The position numbers and the translations under genes are program-made. The notes under the pieces were generated by a model. It searched no databases, was not told the DNA's origin, and saw nothing but the letters and a program-made list of their open reading frames with translations. This document shows, in pieces, positions 16,742 to 26,453 of a DNA stretch of 64,000 nucleotides. Position 1 is the stretch's first letter. The number at the start of each line of letters is the position of its first letter. Source of the stretch: Luteibacter yeojuensis. Lineage in GTDB: Bacteria; Pseudomonadota; Gammaproteobacteria; Xanthomonadales; Rhodanobacteraceae. Where the stretch lies: contig NZ_JZRB01000018.1 of assembly GCF_000964085.1 (NCBI RefSeq), forward strand, positions 62,001 through 126,000, in the 5' to 3' direction.

Positions 16742-18861
16742 AGGTCCACGGCGACCGAGGCGCGAAGGGTGCGTGGCGCCGCCTCGTACAGCAGGCCTTG
16801 CGATGCGTCCTGCCAGCGGTCACGGCCGGTGAGGTTGACGATCTGGAGTCGGAAGGTCCAAGGCCTGCCCTCAATCGAGGTGACATAACGGGCGCCGGCG
16901 TCGTATCGGACCCAGCCGGGAATGTGCTGAGTGTTGCGCGCATCGACGTACTCACGCGAGGTCGCGATCGCCTTGGCGGTGAGCGTCACCCCGGCCAGTC
17001 CAGGCATGTCCCACTCGCCTCCGAGATTTGCCTGCCAATGGGGGATGCCGATCGCCAGCTTTCCTTCCGATGCGGCATCGCCCGTTCGGACCTGGATCGG
17101 ATCGAAGTAGCTAAGCCCTGAAAGCACTCGCAGCCCTGGCACAAGCGAGCCGAACGCGTTCAGTTCCACGCCCCGATTCCTAGTCTGGCCATCGACAACA
17201 AAAACATTGCTGGCATTGATGTAGGCACTGGGCTGGGTGATCTGAAAGACCGCCGCCGTAAGGCCGAGGCCGGCAACGTTCCACTTGACTCCGGCCTCGT
17301 ACTGCTTGGCCTTGAACGGTGCGAAGGTTTGTCCAGCATTGGCGGCCAATCCCGGCGCCGTCGGACCCGACTGAAGGGCTTGGATATAGTTCGCGTAGAT
17401 GGAGAAAGCTGGAGTGAGCTTGTACATCACAGCGCCAGCGGGCGTGTTGGCGGACTGCTTGAACCGGTCAGTCGTTTCAGCCGTCGAGCTGTCAAGGTTG
17501 CGGTCGTCCAACGACTGACGGCGTACGCCGCCGATCAGGAGTAGACGCCCGTCCAACGCGGTGACGACGTCCGCGATGGCCACGCTCGTACGGCGCGAGC
17601 GGCTGTTGTCGCCAATGTCTTCGTCAGGCGCTGGGTTCTGCGTGATACGCGGTGCCAGGGGCACCGGGGCGTAGAGGTTAGTGTCCAGCCGCTCCAGCAC
17701 GCTGTAGGCAGAACCATGATGATCGCTGTACAGATCACCGGATAAGGCCACGTCGTGCTGCAGGGGGCCCGTTGCGAAGGAGGCGCGAAGATTAAGCTGC
17801 CCCACGTCAGCCCTGGCCCGCGCATAGAAGGGGATGACGTTTACCGCCATGGCGCCGTCAGGGTCGGTGAGGCGCCCGGAATAGGGACCCGAGTAATACT
17901 CATCAGCACGCGCGTAACCGTACGCCGCACCGATCGTCAACCAATCCGCTGCACGCACGTCGAGACGTGCCAGGCTCAGCACGTTGTGTTCTCGAAACGA
18001 CGAGCTCTCATCAAAGGGATTCGTGGACGCATCGGGAGCGCGCGGGATGGGTGAATCAGCCAAGGGGCGCAGCGCTGGACGATTGCCCAGAAGTCGGTAC
18101 CGGTTGTCCATCATATCCAGGCTCGCCGTCACCCGGTCTGTTCTCGCATCCAACGCCAACTGGCCAACACCCATGCGCTGAGACTGGTGGTCGAGGGGCG
18201 TGTCGCCGTTCAGGCCAGCGGCGTTGACCCGCACGCCGAAAGTCTTGTCGGGACCAAAACGCCGGCCGACATCACCCTGAAGCTCGTAGCTGCTGTCGGA
18301 CACGTAGCTGCCGATCACACGATTGATCGGCGCATCGTCTGCCCGCTTGGGCTGCACATTGATGACGCCGCCGACGTTCTGGTCGCCGATGCCGTTATAG
18401 AGAAGAGCGCTGGGGCCGAGCAGAATGTCGACACGCTCCACGCCCTCGATCGGCGGGCGGCGGCTTTGCAGCAGTCCGGGCACGCCATTGAACAGCACCG
18501 ACTGCGGCTGACTGGAAAAGCCGCGAATGTTCAGTTGCTCCGCGTCGGAATATGAATTGGCGGTATTGCGGATGGAGCTGTTGTTCTCAAGCACCTCATC
18601 CAACGTTCGTGCTTGCTGATCCTGAATGAGTTTGTCCGTATACGAGGCCTGGGAAAATGGGGTGTCGAACTGATCGCGATACCCCAACACGCCGGCGTTG
18701 GCGGTCACCGAGACCTGTCCGGCGGAATCAACATTTTCCCGCGGCGCGGTGACCATGATCTCGCCTAACTGAGCGACGCCGCCAGACGGTGACGAGGCGG
18801 ATTGCGCCCATGCGCAGCCAGGCAGCGCAGCGGCAGCTGCGCACCAGAGGACGATCTTCAT
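16738..18861 (-). CDS. TonB-dependent siderophore receptor
   Basis: 707 residues. A signal peptide (LWCAAAAALPGCAWAQS) is followed by a TonB-box-like IMVTAPREN, a plug domain (RTLDEVLENNSSIRNTANSY, NIRGFSSQPQSVLFNGVPGL, VERVDILLGPSALLYNGIGD) and a beta barrel. It imports a ferric siderophore across the outer membrane using TonB. The last residues, VAVDL, end in Leu rather than the usual aromatic residue. A Fur-like palindrome lies 18 bp before the start, and the PepSY partner follows. Confidence 0.93.
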   Translation of the reverse strand: MKIVLWCAAAAALPGCAWAQSASSPSGGVAQLGEIMVTAPRENVDSAGQVSVTANAGVLGYRDQFDTPFSQASYTDKLIQDQQARTLDEVLENNSSIRNTANSYSDAEQLNIRGFSSQPQSVLFNGVPGLLQSRRPPIEGVERVDILLGPSALLYNGIGDQNVGGVINVQPKRADDAPINRVIGSYVSDSSYELQGDVGRRFGPDKTFGVRVNAAGLNGDTPLDHQSQRMGVGQLALDARTDRVTASLDMMDNRYRLLGNRPALRPLADSPIPRAPDASTNPFDESSSFREHNVLSLARLDVRAADWLTIGAAYGYARADEYYSGPYSGRLTDPDGAMAVNVIPFYARARADVGQLNLRASFATGPLQHDVALSGDLYSDHHGSAYSVLERLDTNLYAPVPLAPRITQNPAPDEDIGDNSRSRRTSVAIADVVTALDGRLLLIGGVRRQSLDDRNLDSSTAETTDRFKQSANTPAGAVMYKLTPAFSIYANYIQALQSGPTAPGLAANAGQTFAPFKAKQYEAGVKWNVAGLGLTAAVFQITQPSAYINASNVFVVDGQTRNRGVELNAFGSLVPGLRVLSGLSYFDPIQVRTGDAASEGKLAIGIPHWQANLGGEWDMPGLAGVTLTAKAIATSREYVDARNTQHIPGWVRYDAGARYVTSIEGRPWTFRLQIVNLTGRDRWQDASQGLLYEAAPRTLRASVAVDL

Positions 18862-18878
18862 ATGTTCCCCAATTATAA

Positions 18879-18895
18879 ATGCGAATGAGTCGCAT
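18879..18895. promoter_or_regulatory. Fur-like palindrome before the TonB receptor
   Basis: ATGCGA-ATGAG-TCGCAT, a perfect 6 bp inverted repeat with a 5 bp spacer, lies just upstream of the receptor start in a locally A/T-richer patch. Its position and symmetry suit a Fur operator; it matches the classical Fur consensus only loosely. Confidence 0.5.
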
Positions 18896-19047
18896 CTCGT
18901 AGGAAAAGAATAGCTGAGATTTTTCTTAGTGCAACAGGATCAAGCCGCCCAAAACCTGAAAGGTCAGATGCTTACCACTGCCTAGGCATGTTTGCTCTTG
19001 GCCAGTTAGAGCACCCGTTGACGCCAGTCTCGGGCCAGTCGTTTCCC

Positions 19048-19230
19048 TCACGGGCTCCGCTTGGGCGGGTCGCCGCGAAGGTAACGTAGGACCCGTTCCG
19101 GATCTGTGCCCACTTCGCTCACCGCGGCAAGTACAGTCGCGGGCGTTACGGCAAACACCAAGGCCCATAGGGCAAGGTCCTGGGAATCGTTGGGGTTGAT
19201 GGTGGTGATGCGGGGCAGTTCGTGACTCAT
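19048..19230 (-). CDS. DUF3606 protein, second copy
   Basis: 60 residues. ITTINPNDSQDLALWALVFA and SEVGTDPERVLRYLRG align with the protein at 5889-6077 (shared D.ALW.LV and VGTDPE.V). The ATG at 19230 is chosen over an upstream extension with poor composition. Unknown function. Confidence 0.7.
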   Translation of the reverse strand: MSHELPRITTINPNDSQDLALWALVFAVTPATVLAAVSEVGTDPERVLRYLRGDPPKRSP

Positions 19231-19557
19231 AGATCGGGCGACCGTGCGAGAGGCGAGGATTGGCCACTGAGGCGTCAACACGGCATCGAGGTCCACTGAA
19301 GGGATCGGCGACGTCTGCGAAGGCCAGGCTCGAGCAGCGGGAGCGGCCATGCCTGCCCCGCGCTACCTCATAGACGGTTTTGCCGTCCGCCAGCGTGTGT
19401 GGAGAACGGCGACATACGATGCGTGAAAGTCGCCCGTGGCCTATGCCTTCTGGCGGACGGCGCTAGCGAAACGGCTGAGAAGCAGGCCATTGCGACCATC
19501 GCGATCGCCAGCCATGCTTTGCCTACAAGGCGGCAGCCGGCGGCGATAGGCTCTTCT

Positions 19558-19785
19558 ATGAACGAATGTCCCGAGCTTGACGGTCCGGTCCTGGATGCCA
19601 TTGACGCACTTAGCGTCACCCTTCACAGCGCTGGACCTGTCGTGGCTGCGATCGAGCTCTTCGATCGGCAGCTGGCGGCCATGACGCGCGATGACGGCGC
19701 GTGCCCAGAGGTGGCACTTTCCCGAGCACATACTGCGCGAGCCCTTCTGGTTGAGCTAAAGCGCCGGATTCAAGCTAAGTTCTAA
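19558..19785 (+). CDS. Small hypothetical protein (75 aa)
   Basis: A helical acidic protein starting MNECPELDGPVLDAIDALSV and ending in ARALLVELKRRIQAKF. The ATG at 19558 begins the region with protein-like composition. No family recognised. Confidence 0.45.
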   Translation: MNECPELDGPVLDAIDALSVTLHSAGPVVAAIELFDRQLAAMTRDDGACPEVALSRAHTARALLVELKRRIQAKF

Positions 19786-19853
19786 TGGCTGCCTCGCGCG
19801 CACGTGGTAGCCAGTGACACGCGCGGATCCCTGCCAAAGCGGCGCTTCGGTAG

Positions 19854-20087
19854 TCAAATTGGATCAAGCCGACGCAGTCGATCCGTAATCTCCTGCGCGA
19901 TCGTTTCCGGGTCTTCGCATTCGCCCAAAAGAATGACGGGAGGTTCCGCGTCACCATCGCAAAGGGCCTGCCAACGCCACCTTCTCATCGAGTCGTCGAA
20001 TCGGGCGGTGACGGCCAAGTCCGTGGCCGTCCCATCCCGATAAGAGGCGCGAAGGCTAAACGTCAGAGATTCGTCCTCGCGGATCAT
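19854..20087 (-). CDS. Small hypothetical protein (77 aa)
   Basis: Starts at ATG 20087. The sequence has two beta strands (ESLTFSLRASYRDGTATDLA and RWRWQALCDGD) and a helical end (DPETIAQEITDRLRRLD), a fold expected of a small alpha+beta protein. Function unknown. Confidence 0.5.
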   Translation of the reverse strand: MIREDESLTFSLRASYRDGTATDLAVTARFDDSMRRWRWQALCDGDAEPPVILLGECEDPETIAQEITDRLRRLDPI

Positions 20088-20312
20088 GGGCCTACCGTCG
20101 ATGCCGGGTAAGTTCGACTGTATCGCATGGGATCGCAGCGGATGAGACAAAATCGGCGTGGGTGCTTTCGTTCTCTTAAGTGAACGTGGCGCCCGATGCC
20201 CTCCAGCTGAGCGCGCGTCATCGGCCAATCAGTCCAACGGGTGAAGCGCCGAGGCCGCAGCAGGGTCACGCGCCGTACTGCGGAAGGGTGTCGACGCAGT
20301 GCTCGCGCACGC

Positions 20313-20633
20313 TTAGGCTGACTTCGCGCTGCCGTCCCAACCTTCTCTTATCCGCTCCGATTCCGACTGCACGATCAACGCGTGTCGAACCGCTCGCTCC
20401 GCACGGCGTAGCCAGATGACACATGCAGATATTGCCGCGGCGCCCAGCGTAATCAACGCGACCACAACCTGACTTGCCGCGTGGCGCGTGCCCGGGTCGG
20501 TAAGGGCAACCATGCCTTGCAACATCATCGCTAGCGCAAAACCCGAGCATGTCGCATGAGTTCGGCGAAGGGCGGCCCGGTGTTGGGTGAGGGCAGCGGC
20601 CAGTGACGCGTAGAGACGGTGTTGGGAAGGCAT
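20313..20633 (-). CDS. Two-pass membrane protein (106 aa)
   Basis: From MPSQHRLYASLAAALTQHRA, two hydrophobic helices are visible (TCSGFALAMMLQGMVAL and VVVALITLGAAAISACVIWL) with a basic cytosolic end. ATG 20678 would add 15 residues. Function unknown. About 300 bp to the right, up to katE, hold no gene. Confidence 0.5.
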   Translation of the reverse strand: MPSQHRLYASLAAALTQHRAALRRTHATCSGFALAMMLQGMVALTDPGTRHAASQVVVALITLGAAAISACVIWLRRAERAVRHALIVQSESERIREGWDGSAKSA

Positions 20634-21070
20634 CCCGGCATGGTGCCCGGACCAGCCCTGCTGTTTTTGTGAAGCCATTCGTGGACCACCCCTCGCCGTC
20701 CGTGCTGTGTCGCGCCGCTCGCACGCGTGGGGGACTACAACGAGCCATGAGCCTGGACGGGTCAACTGCGGACACCCCCTTCCACCGGAAACTGTCCACG
20801 CGCGATAGATCAGGTCCGCGATGACCGCTTCGCCTTGGCGTTGGTGGGAGCGCGTGGCGCGCGTGCGAGTAGAGCGTTGCCATCGCCCTCAGGCGTCCTC
20901 ACGGGGAGGCTGGGGTCCAATTGCATCATGCCGCACGATCCTCGCCAAAGACATGACTCGGGGGACATCGCGTTCCATGGTTAGCGTAGCGTGAATGGTT
21001 CCTGTCAGAAATGAACCTGCCCTATACGGCCGAGCGTCCAAGCTCGAGATTCACCTAGCAGAGACCCGCC

Positions 21071-23155
21071 ATGGCCACGAAGAAAAATGCCTCGTCCGAC
21101 CCGTCGCGCGCTGACGTGCGCGGCAACGGAGATGAACTCCATCAACAAGCAGGCGGCTCGCATCCGGTGATGACGACCAACCAGGGCCTGCCTTTGAGCG
21201 ATAACGAGAATTCGCTGAAAATCGCTCCGCGGGGTCCGGTCCTGCTTGAGGACTTCATCCTTCGAGAGAAAATTACCCACTTCGACCACGAACGCATCCC
21301 GGAGCGCATCGTCCATGCTCGTGGCTCCGCGGCCCATGGTTTCTTCGAGCTGACCGAATCGCTGGCGGACTACACGACTGCTAGCGTCCTCACCGAGGTA
21401 GGCGAGCAAACCCCCGTGTTCACTCGGTTCTCGACTGTGGCCGGCGGTTCGGGTTCCGTGGATACCCCGCGCGATGTGCGCGGCTTCGCTGTCAAGCTTT
21501 ATACCAAGCAGGGCAATTGGGACTTGGTGGGAAACAACATCCCGGTGTTCTTCATCCAAGATGCGATCAAGTTCCCTGACCTCATCCATGCCGTGAAAAT
21601 GGAGCCCGATCGCGGGTTTCCCCAGGCCGCCAGCGCCCACGATACCTTCTGGGACTTCATCTCCCTTACGCCCGAAGCATTTCACATGATCATGTGGGCG
21701 ATGTCAGATCGGGCGATTCCCCGGTCACTGCGCATGATCGAGGGGTTTGGCATCCACTCGTTCCGCCTGGTCAATGCAAAGGGCGATAGCACCTTCGTAA
21801 AGTTCCACTGGCGCCCGAAGCTGGGTCTGCAGTCTACCGTGTGGGACGAGGCGGTAAAGCTTGCCGGCGCGGACCCAGATTTCCACCGTCGCGACCTTTT
21901 CGAGTCCATCCAGGCGGGAAATTTCCCGGAATGGGAGCTCGGCGTACAGCTCTTCACCGAGGATGAAGCCGCCCACTTCCCGTTCGATCACCTCGATGCG
22001 ACCAAGCTCATCCCCGAAGAGCTTGTGCCGCTGAAGATAATCGGTCGGATGGTGCTTGACCGCTGGCCGGATAACTTCTTCGCTGAAACCGAGCAAGTCG
22101 CCTTTTGTCCATCGCATTTGGTGCCTGGTCTGGACTTCAGCAACGACCCGCTGCTTCACGGTCGGCTCTTCTCATATCTCGACACGCAACTCTCCCGGCT
22201 TGGCTCGCCCAATTTTCACCAGCTGCCCATCAATGCGCCCAAGTGCCCCTTCGCCAATCATCAGCGAGACGGGCATATGCAGCACCAGGTGCCGAAAGGT
22301 CGCGTGGCTTATGGTCCGAGTTCGCTGCAGGCGGACTCGCCGCGAGAGGACGCGCAAAGCGGATTCCGCTCCTATCCGGCGGAAGAGGCTGGTACCCGAG
22401 GGCGGGTCCGCCCCGAGACCTTCGCCGACCACTACAGCCAGGCCCGCATGTTCTATCTGAGCCAGACGGAGTTCGAACAGGCGCACATCGCTTCTGCCCT
22501 TGTCTTCGAATTGTCCAAGGTCGACACGCAGCACGTGCGTGAGGCTGTCGTGGGTCATCTGCGGCACATCGATAACGATCTGGCGGTTCGTATTGCCGCG
22601 GGTCTCGCCTTGGACGACCTGCCGCCGGCGCCGCCGGCCAAGGCGCCGGTTCTGGATATGCCCACATCACCGGCGTTGCAGATTATCGGCAAGATGAAGA
22701 AAACGCTGGAGGGGCGGGTCGTCGGGATCCTGCTCAACGACGGCTCCGATGCCAAGGCGGTCGCGGCACTGGTCAAGGCTACCGAGGCCGCCGGTGCAAC
22801 CGTTAAAATCGTAGCGCCGAAGGTCGGCGGGGCGCTCCTGTCGGACGGGAAGAAACTGGCTGCCGACGGGCAGCTCGCCGGTACGCCATCGATCAATTTC
22901 GATGCGGTGGCCATCATCCTGAGCGAGGAGGGGGCAGGGCAGCTAGTGAGCGAGGCAGCCGCCGTGGATTTCGTGCGCGACGCTTTCGGCCACCTCAAGG
23001 CTATCGCTCTGGACGAGGGGGGCAGAGCCTTGTTTGATGCATCCGGCCTGGAAGCCGATGCGGGCGTCATCGCGGCATCGAAAGCGAGCGCCTTTATCGA
23101 AGGTGCTAAAGGCCGGTATTTCGAGCGGGAGGCAGGCGTTCGTATCTTGCCCTGA
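21071..23155 (+). CDS. katE: Catalase HPII, large-subunit clade
   Basis: Breaks down hydrogen peroxide to water and oxygen using heme. The 694-residue protein has the catalase core ([40 protein letters not shown], the [15 protein letters not shown] segment and a heme-Tyr region, VSFSYLDTQ-like, near residue 375) plus the C-terminal class I glutamine-amidotransferase-like domain ([20 protein letters not shown]), which marks the large clade 2 enzymes. E. coli HPII is 753 residues. Stand-alone gene followed by a 10 bp hairpin. Confidence 0.95.
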   Translation: MATKKNASSDPSRADVRGNGDELHQQAGGSHPVMTTNQGLPLSDNENSLKIAPRGPVLLEDFILREKITHFDHERIPERIVHARGSAAHGFFELTESLADYTTASVLTEVGEQTPVFTRFSTVAGGSGSVDTPRDVRGFAVKLYTKQGNWDLVGNNIPVFFIQDAIKFPDLIHAVKMEPDRGFPQAASAHDTFWDFISLTPEAFHMIMWAMSDRAIPRSLRMIEGFGIHSFRLVNAKGDSTFVKFHWRPKLGLQSTVWDEAVKLAGADPDFHRRDLFESIQAGNFPEWELGVQLFTEDEAAHFPFDHLDATKLIPEELVPLKIIGRMVLDRWPDNFFAETEQVAFCPSHLVPGLDFSNDPLLHGRLFSYLDTQLSRLGSPNFHQLPINAPKCPFANHQRDGHMQHQVPKGRVAYGPSSLQADSPREDAQSGFRSYPAEEAGTRGRVRPETFADHYSQARMFYLSQTEFEQAHIASALVFELSKVDTQHVREAVVGHLRHIDNDLAVRIAAGLALDDLPPAPPAKAPVLDMPTSPALQIIGKMKKTLEGRVVGILLNDGSDAKAVAALVKATEAAGATVKIVAPKVGGALLSDGKKLAADGQLAGTPSINFDAVAIILSEEGAGQLVSEAAAVDFVRDAFGHLKAIALDEGGRALFDASGLEADAGVIAASKASAFIEGAKGRYFEREAGVRILP

Positions 23156-23257
23156 CAGCACGATGGGCGCTACCTGTTGATCAACGGCGCCGCTGGCATA
23201 GGTGCGCCTTTCGCTGATTGCAATGGTCGCTTAACTCTGCACCCGCGTCACGACCCG

Positions 23258-23284
23258 CCGTGCCGGCGACATGTGCCGGCACGG
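23258..23284. terminator. Hairpin downstream of katE
   Basis: CCGTGCCGGC and GCCGGCACGG form a perfect 10 bp stem with a 7 nt loop about 100 bp after the katE stop. No T-run follows, so it may act as a weak terminator or mRNA end stabiliser. Confidence 0.4.
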
Positions 23285-23392
23285 CTGAGCTAAGACGTTG
23301 GCGAGCATGTGAATGCGACAGACCGTCCTGGCTACGGGTAGTTCACCTCTCCGGTGGGAGCGTGACCTACCCCCCATCCGTCGGCACCCTCT

Positions 23393-23758
23393 ATGAAATC
23401 CTTAACAGGCTCCAAGTTGCTCGTCGTTGAGGACGACGAGCTGATTGGGATGATCCTGAGCACAATTCTCGAGGGCGAGGGTGCCACGGTACTTGGGCCA
23501 TACAAGACCTGCTCGGAGGCCGACGCGCACGTCGGCTCCGAGCGGTTCGACGGGGCTCTTCTGGATGTGAACCTACCCGATGGCACCTCATTCAATCTTG
23601 CGCGCGTCCTGCAAGACCGGGGCATCCCGTACGCGTTTCTCTCCGCCAGCGACGCGGCGGATGTGCCAGCGGACCTGCATCCGCGCCGTTTCCTGTCGAA
23701 ACCGATGCAGGGCGCCAAAATTATTGCGGAGTGCGGGTCACTCGTTGCTGCGAGCTGA
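23393..23758 (+). CDS. Single-domain response regulator
   Basis: 121 residues that are a receiver domain alone: LLVVEDDELIGMIL with the acidic pocket, phospho-acceptor Asp at about residue 58 in ALLDVNLPDG, Ser in FLSASD and Lys in FLSKP. No output domain, so it must act by protein contact, as in phosphorelays or general stress pathways. No histidine kinase is adjacent. Confidence 0.85.
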   Translation: MKSLTGSKLLVVEDDELIGMILSTILEGEGATVLGPYKTCSEADAHVGSERFDGALLDVNLPDGTSFNLARVLQDRGIPYAFLSASDAADVPADLHPRRFLSKPMQGAKIIAECGSLVAAS

Positions 23759-23797
23759 CGGTAACTCCCGCTAGCATGTCGTAAGAAAGCTTCCTAT

Positions 23798-24178
23798 TCA
23801 CCAGGTCTTGGCGTCCGAAACCAAGACCGTGTAATCGCTCATGTCCGACTGGTAGCGAAAAAGGCGGCCGAGGTCGAAGTCGACCGATTTGCCTGGCTCA
23901 ATGTTCGACGTCCCGGCGGGCCAACCTTGCTTACTGGCCAGAACTTTACCGGATGCATCTTTCGCGTCGATGCGAATCTGCGCGGCAGCCGCTTCGGCAC
24001 AGTGGTTGACCAACTGACCCTTCATGCTGAAGCGCGGCTGGCCGGACCCTTGTTGCAACTTCACGGCGAACGATTCAACGGCAAAGTCCTTTACTGAGCA
24101 GGCCGCCAGTGCGGTCCCAGAGGACATGGTTGCCAAAGCGCCGAGCGCAAGAATGATGCGGATTCGAAAGTCAGTCAT
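23798..24178 (-). CDS. Secreted protein with FxLYD-like beta domain (126 aa)
   Basis: Start ATG 24178 gives a signal peptide (RIRIILALGALATMSSGTAL, cleavage after ALA). The mature part (SFAVKLQQGSGQPRFSMKGQ, LVNHCAEAAAAQIRID, ASGKVLAS) has the pattern of FxLYD or related small beta-sandwich domains, with two Cys that could pair. Periplasmic; function unknown. Confidence 0.6.
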   Translation of the reverse strand: MTDFRIRIILALGALATMSSGTALAACSVKDFAVESFAVKLQQGSGQPRFSMKGQLVNHCAEAAAAQIRIDAKDASGKVLASKQGWPAGTSNIEPGKSVDFDLGRLFRYQSDMSDYTVLVSDAKTW

Positions 24179-24360
24179 GGCTGCCTCGGTGACCAGCCCG
24201 CCCCCGGGCCTTCGAAGGCTTAACGGCACGGTCGGACTAGGCTTTAGGGCAGGTGAGGCGGCGTATCTCACGCAGCTACAGCGGTCACCTGGCCCACACG
24301 AGGCTCAGCGCATTGTTCGCCACGCATCCTGCCCTGTGAGCACTTGTCGGAGACGCGACC

Positions 24361-25374
24361 ATGCCAGCCATTCCTTCCGTGGTAAAACGCCTTGCCAAAG
24401 CCACCATAGACGGCTTCGGCGACGATGAGCTGATGACGCGTGCCGCCGCCCTCGCATTCTACGCGGCGTTATCGGTGGCCCCGGTGCTGTTGCTCTTGGT
24501 GTGGACATTGTCCATGCTCCACCCAGGGCTTGAGCAACAGCTGACTGAAGCGCTACAGACGACCGTTGGCGAAAAAGCGGCCTCGTCGTTGGAATCGGTA
24601 ATTGCCAGTGCCCACGAGCACCCGCAGTTGGGTCATGTGGCAGGAATCGTTGGCCTGCTCGTGACGGTATTCAGCGCCTCGGCCGTATTCGCCCAGCTCC
24701 AGGGCACGCTGGACCGCGTCTGGCGGGTAAAGCCCAAGCCCGGTGCGGCCGTGGGTACGTGGCTTCGGGCGCGGGCACGTGCGTTTGCCCTGCTTGGCGG
24801 GGTAGCGTTTCTTCTGATCATCTCGCTGGTGGTCAGCGCTGTGATCCAGGCTGTCTTCACGGGGCAGGGGACCGGGTGGACGATCGTCAAGTATGCGGTA
24901 TCGGTGGTCGTCTTCCTTGGCGCCTTCCTGCTGATGTTCCGCGTCCTACCCGACGCGGTGATCGACTGGAGCGACGCGCTCTTGGGCGCCGCGGTGACGA
25001 CGGCCCTGTTCTTGGCAGGTGAGTTCGCCATCGGTCTCTATGTGGCTCACAGCAATGTCGGCGGTGCCTACGGTCCGGCAGGCGCCTTCGTTGTCCTGCT
25101 GACCTGGACCTATTACTCATCGGTCATCGTTCTCGTTGGCGCGGAGCTGACCCGCAGCCTCGCCGAGGCGCGCGGAAAACCCATTCGTCCCAACGCTCAC
25201 GCCGTTCAGATCGAAGCCGCGCCTGCTGAAGTCGGCGCACCGGGTGAACCCGGTGCGGCCGCGAAGTCGCGAACGCGGCGGCCGGGGCCGTCGGCGCTGG
25301 CAGGTCCTGCAGCGCTTGTCGCCGCTGGCGTCGTTGTAGGCTTGCTAACGCATCGAGGGCGCCGACCGAAGTGA
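24361..25374 (+). CDS. yihY: YihY/BrkB-family inner-membrane protein
   Basis: 337 residues with six predicted helices and family motifs: ELMTRAAALAFYAALSVAPV near the N-terminus, LVTVFSASAVFAQLQGTLDR, VKYAVSVVVFLGAFLLMFRV, then GNVGGAYGPAGAF-like and VLLTWTYYSSVIVLVGAEL. The family was once called RNase BN; its true role is unknown and it is not a tRNase. A GGAG lies before the ATG. The C-terminal 90 residues are a basic tail with an extra hydrophobic segment. Confidence 0.9.
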   Translation: MPAIPSVVKRLAKATIDGFGDDELMTRAAALAFYAALSVAPVLLLLVWTLSMLHPGLEQQLTEALQTTVGEKAASSLESVIASAHEHPQLGHVAGIVGLLVTVFSASAVFAQLQGTLDRVWRVKPKPGAAVGTWLRARARAFALLGGVAFLLIISLVVSAVIQAVFTGQGTGWTIVKYAVSVVVFLGAFLLMFRVLPDAVIDWSDALLGAAVTTALFLAGEFAIGLYVAHSNVGGAYGPAGAFVVLLTWTYYSSVIVLVGAELTRSLAEARGKPIRPNAHAVQIEAAPAEVGAPGEPGAAAKSRTRRPGPSALAGPAALVAAGVVVGLLTHRGRRPK

Positions 25375-25807
25375 GATGGGCGGCGAATCGATCTTTTCTG
25401 CCTGGCCTGCCAGACGCCCGCGGGGGACCCATGGAGTCGGTTCGTCGGCCGAGCTTTCAGAGCCGTTCCCTAGGATTCATTGACGTGCAAGCGATCCTGG
25501 GTGCATGGGTCATTGCAGGTGCCCCCGAAGGGCGGGGTGAAGCGGCCGGACCGCGTTCTTAGGCGCGACGACTTCGCCGAAAGACGTGCATGGGGGACAG
25601 ATGGGAGCGAGAAAAGGCGATGGCGGCGTCCACGACTTGCGGCCTTTGCGATCCACAAGCGGGATCGTTGCACGGACGTGACCTGCAACGTTTCCTCACG
25701 CAATCGCGAGCTACCCTGCCTGCGCCAACCATAGGATAACCGTAGGAATTTACGGGGACTTGCTTCTTCGCGCCGTCACGCTATAACAGCGGCACTGCGG
25801 AGCGCCT
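25375..25807. other. Non-coding stretch
   Basis: I see no gene with credible composition in these 430 bases. Short open frames are rich in Arg, Cys and Trp and lack ribosome binding sites. Confidence 0.5.
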
Positions 25808-26200
25808 ATGACCCACCCCTCGCTGTTCAACCGGCTCACCACGTGGGCCGCGAATGCCTCTGGTACGCCTGCCGCGTCTATTGGCGCGGCCGTTTTGGTC
25901 GCCATTTGGGGCGCGTGCGGCCCGTACTTCCACTACAGCGAGACATGGCAGCTGGTGGTCAACACCGGCACGACAATCGTGACGTTCTTGATGGTGTTCC
26001 TTATCCAGAGTTCGCAAAACCGAGACAGTTGCGCCGTGCACCTGAAGCTTGATGAGATCATCAGTGCACTCAAGCACGCAAACGATGAACTGATGGATCT
26101 GGAGCATCTCGATCAGGCCGAGCTCGACAAAATCCGGGATGAGTACGTTCGTCGGGCAGAAGCCGCCCGAAATGCCGCCGCGGCCGGCCAGCAGGGATGA
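25808..26200 (+). CDS. Low-affinity iron permease family protein
   Basis: 130 residues with two membrane helices: SIGAAVLVAIWGACGPYFHY and NTGTTIVTFLMVFLIQSSQN, then a charged helical C-terminus (KLDEIISALKHANDELMDLE). The motif TWQLVVNTGTTIVTFLMVFL is typical of PF04120. Despite the name, transport activity of the bacterial members is not established. GGAG precedes the ATG. Confidence 0.85.
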   Translation: MTHPSLFNRLTTWAANASGTPAASIGAAVLVAIWGACGPYFHYSETWQLVVNTGTTIVTFLMVFLIQSSQNRDSCAVHLKLDEIISALKHANDELMDLEHLDQAELDKIRDEYVRRAEAARNAAAAGQQG

Positions 26201-26237
26201 GCGCGCTGCAGATTGGCCGTCTCCGAGCCTACGGCTG

Positions 26238-26453
26238 CTAAAGGTGCTCGGGATCCGTGATGCCGGAGACGTCCTCGCCTGAAGAAGGCGGCGCATTGCG
26301 CAAGGTCACGCTCCAGCTCAAAAACCCCTCTGGCTTCCAAGGGGCAATCACGACCAAGGCGACGCCACAAGACGCGGCATTGGCGGGCTCCCTGACCCTC
26401 GAATCTGGGTTCGCGCGGCGTTGACCGGCCCGTCGCCACGATGAGCCATGCAT
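26238..26453 (-). CDS. Possible small protein antisense to the antiporter start
   Basis: The last 48 codons read sensibly (NAASCGVALVVIAPWKPEGF, LSWSVTLRNAPPSSGED), unlike the usual antisense frames here. The start at 26453 overlaps the divergent antiporter start by 6 bp. No known family. Confidence 0.28.
   Translation of the reverse strand: MHGSSWRRAGQRRANPDSRVREPANAASCGVALVVIAPWKPEGFLSWSVTLRNAPPSSGEDVSGITDPEHL

Noticed and set aside
16109-16888. 259-codon plus-strand frame
   Set aside because: Antisense to PepSY and TonB genes; Arg- and Pro-rich shadow sequence.
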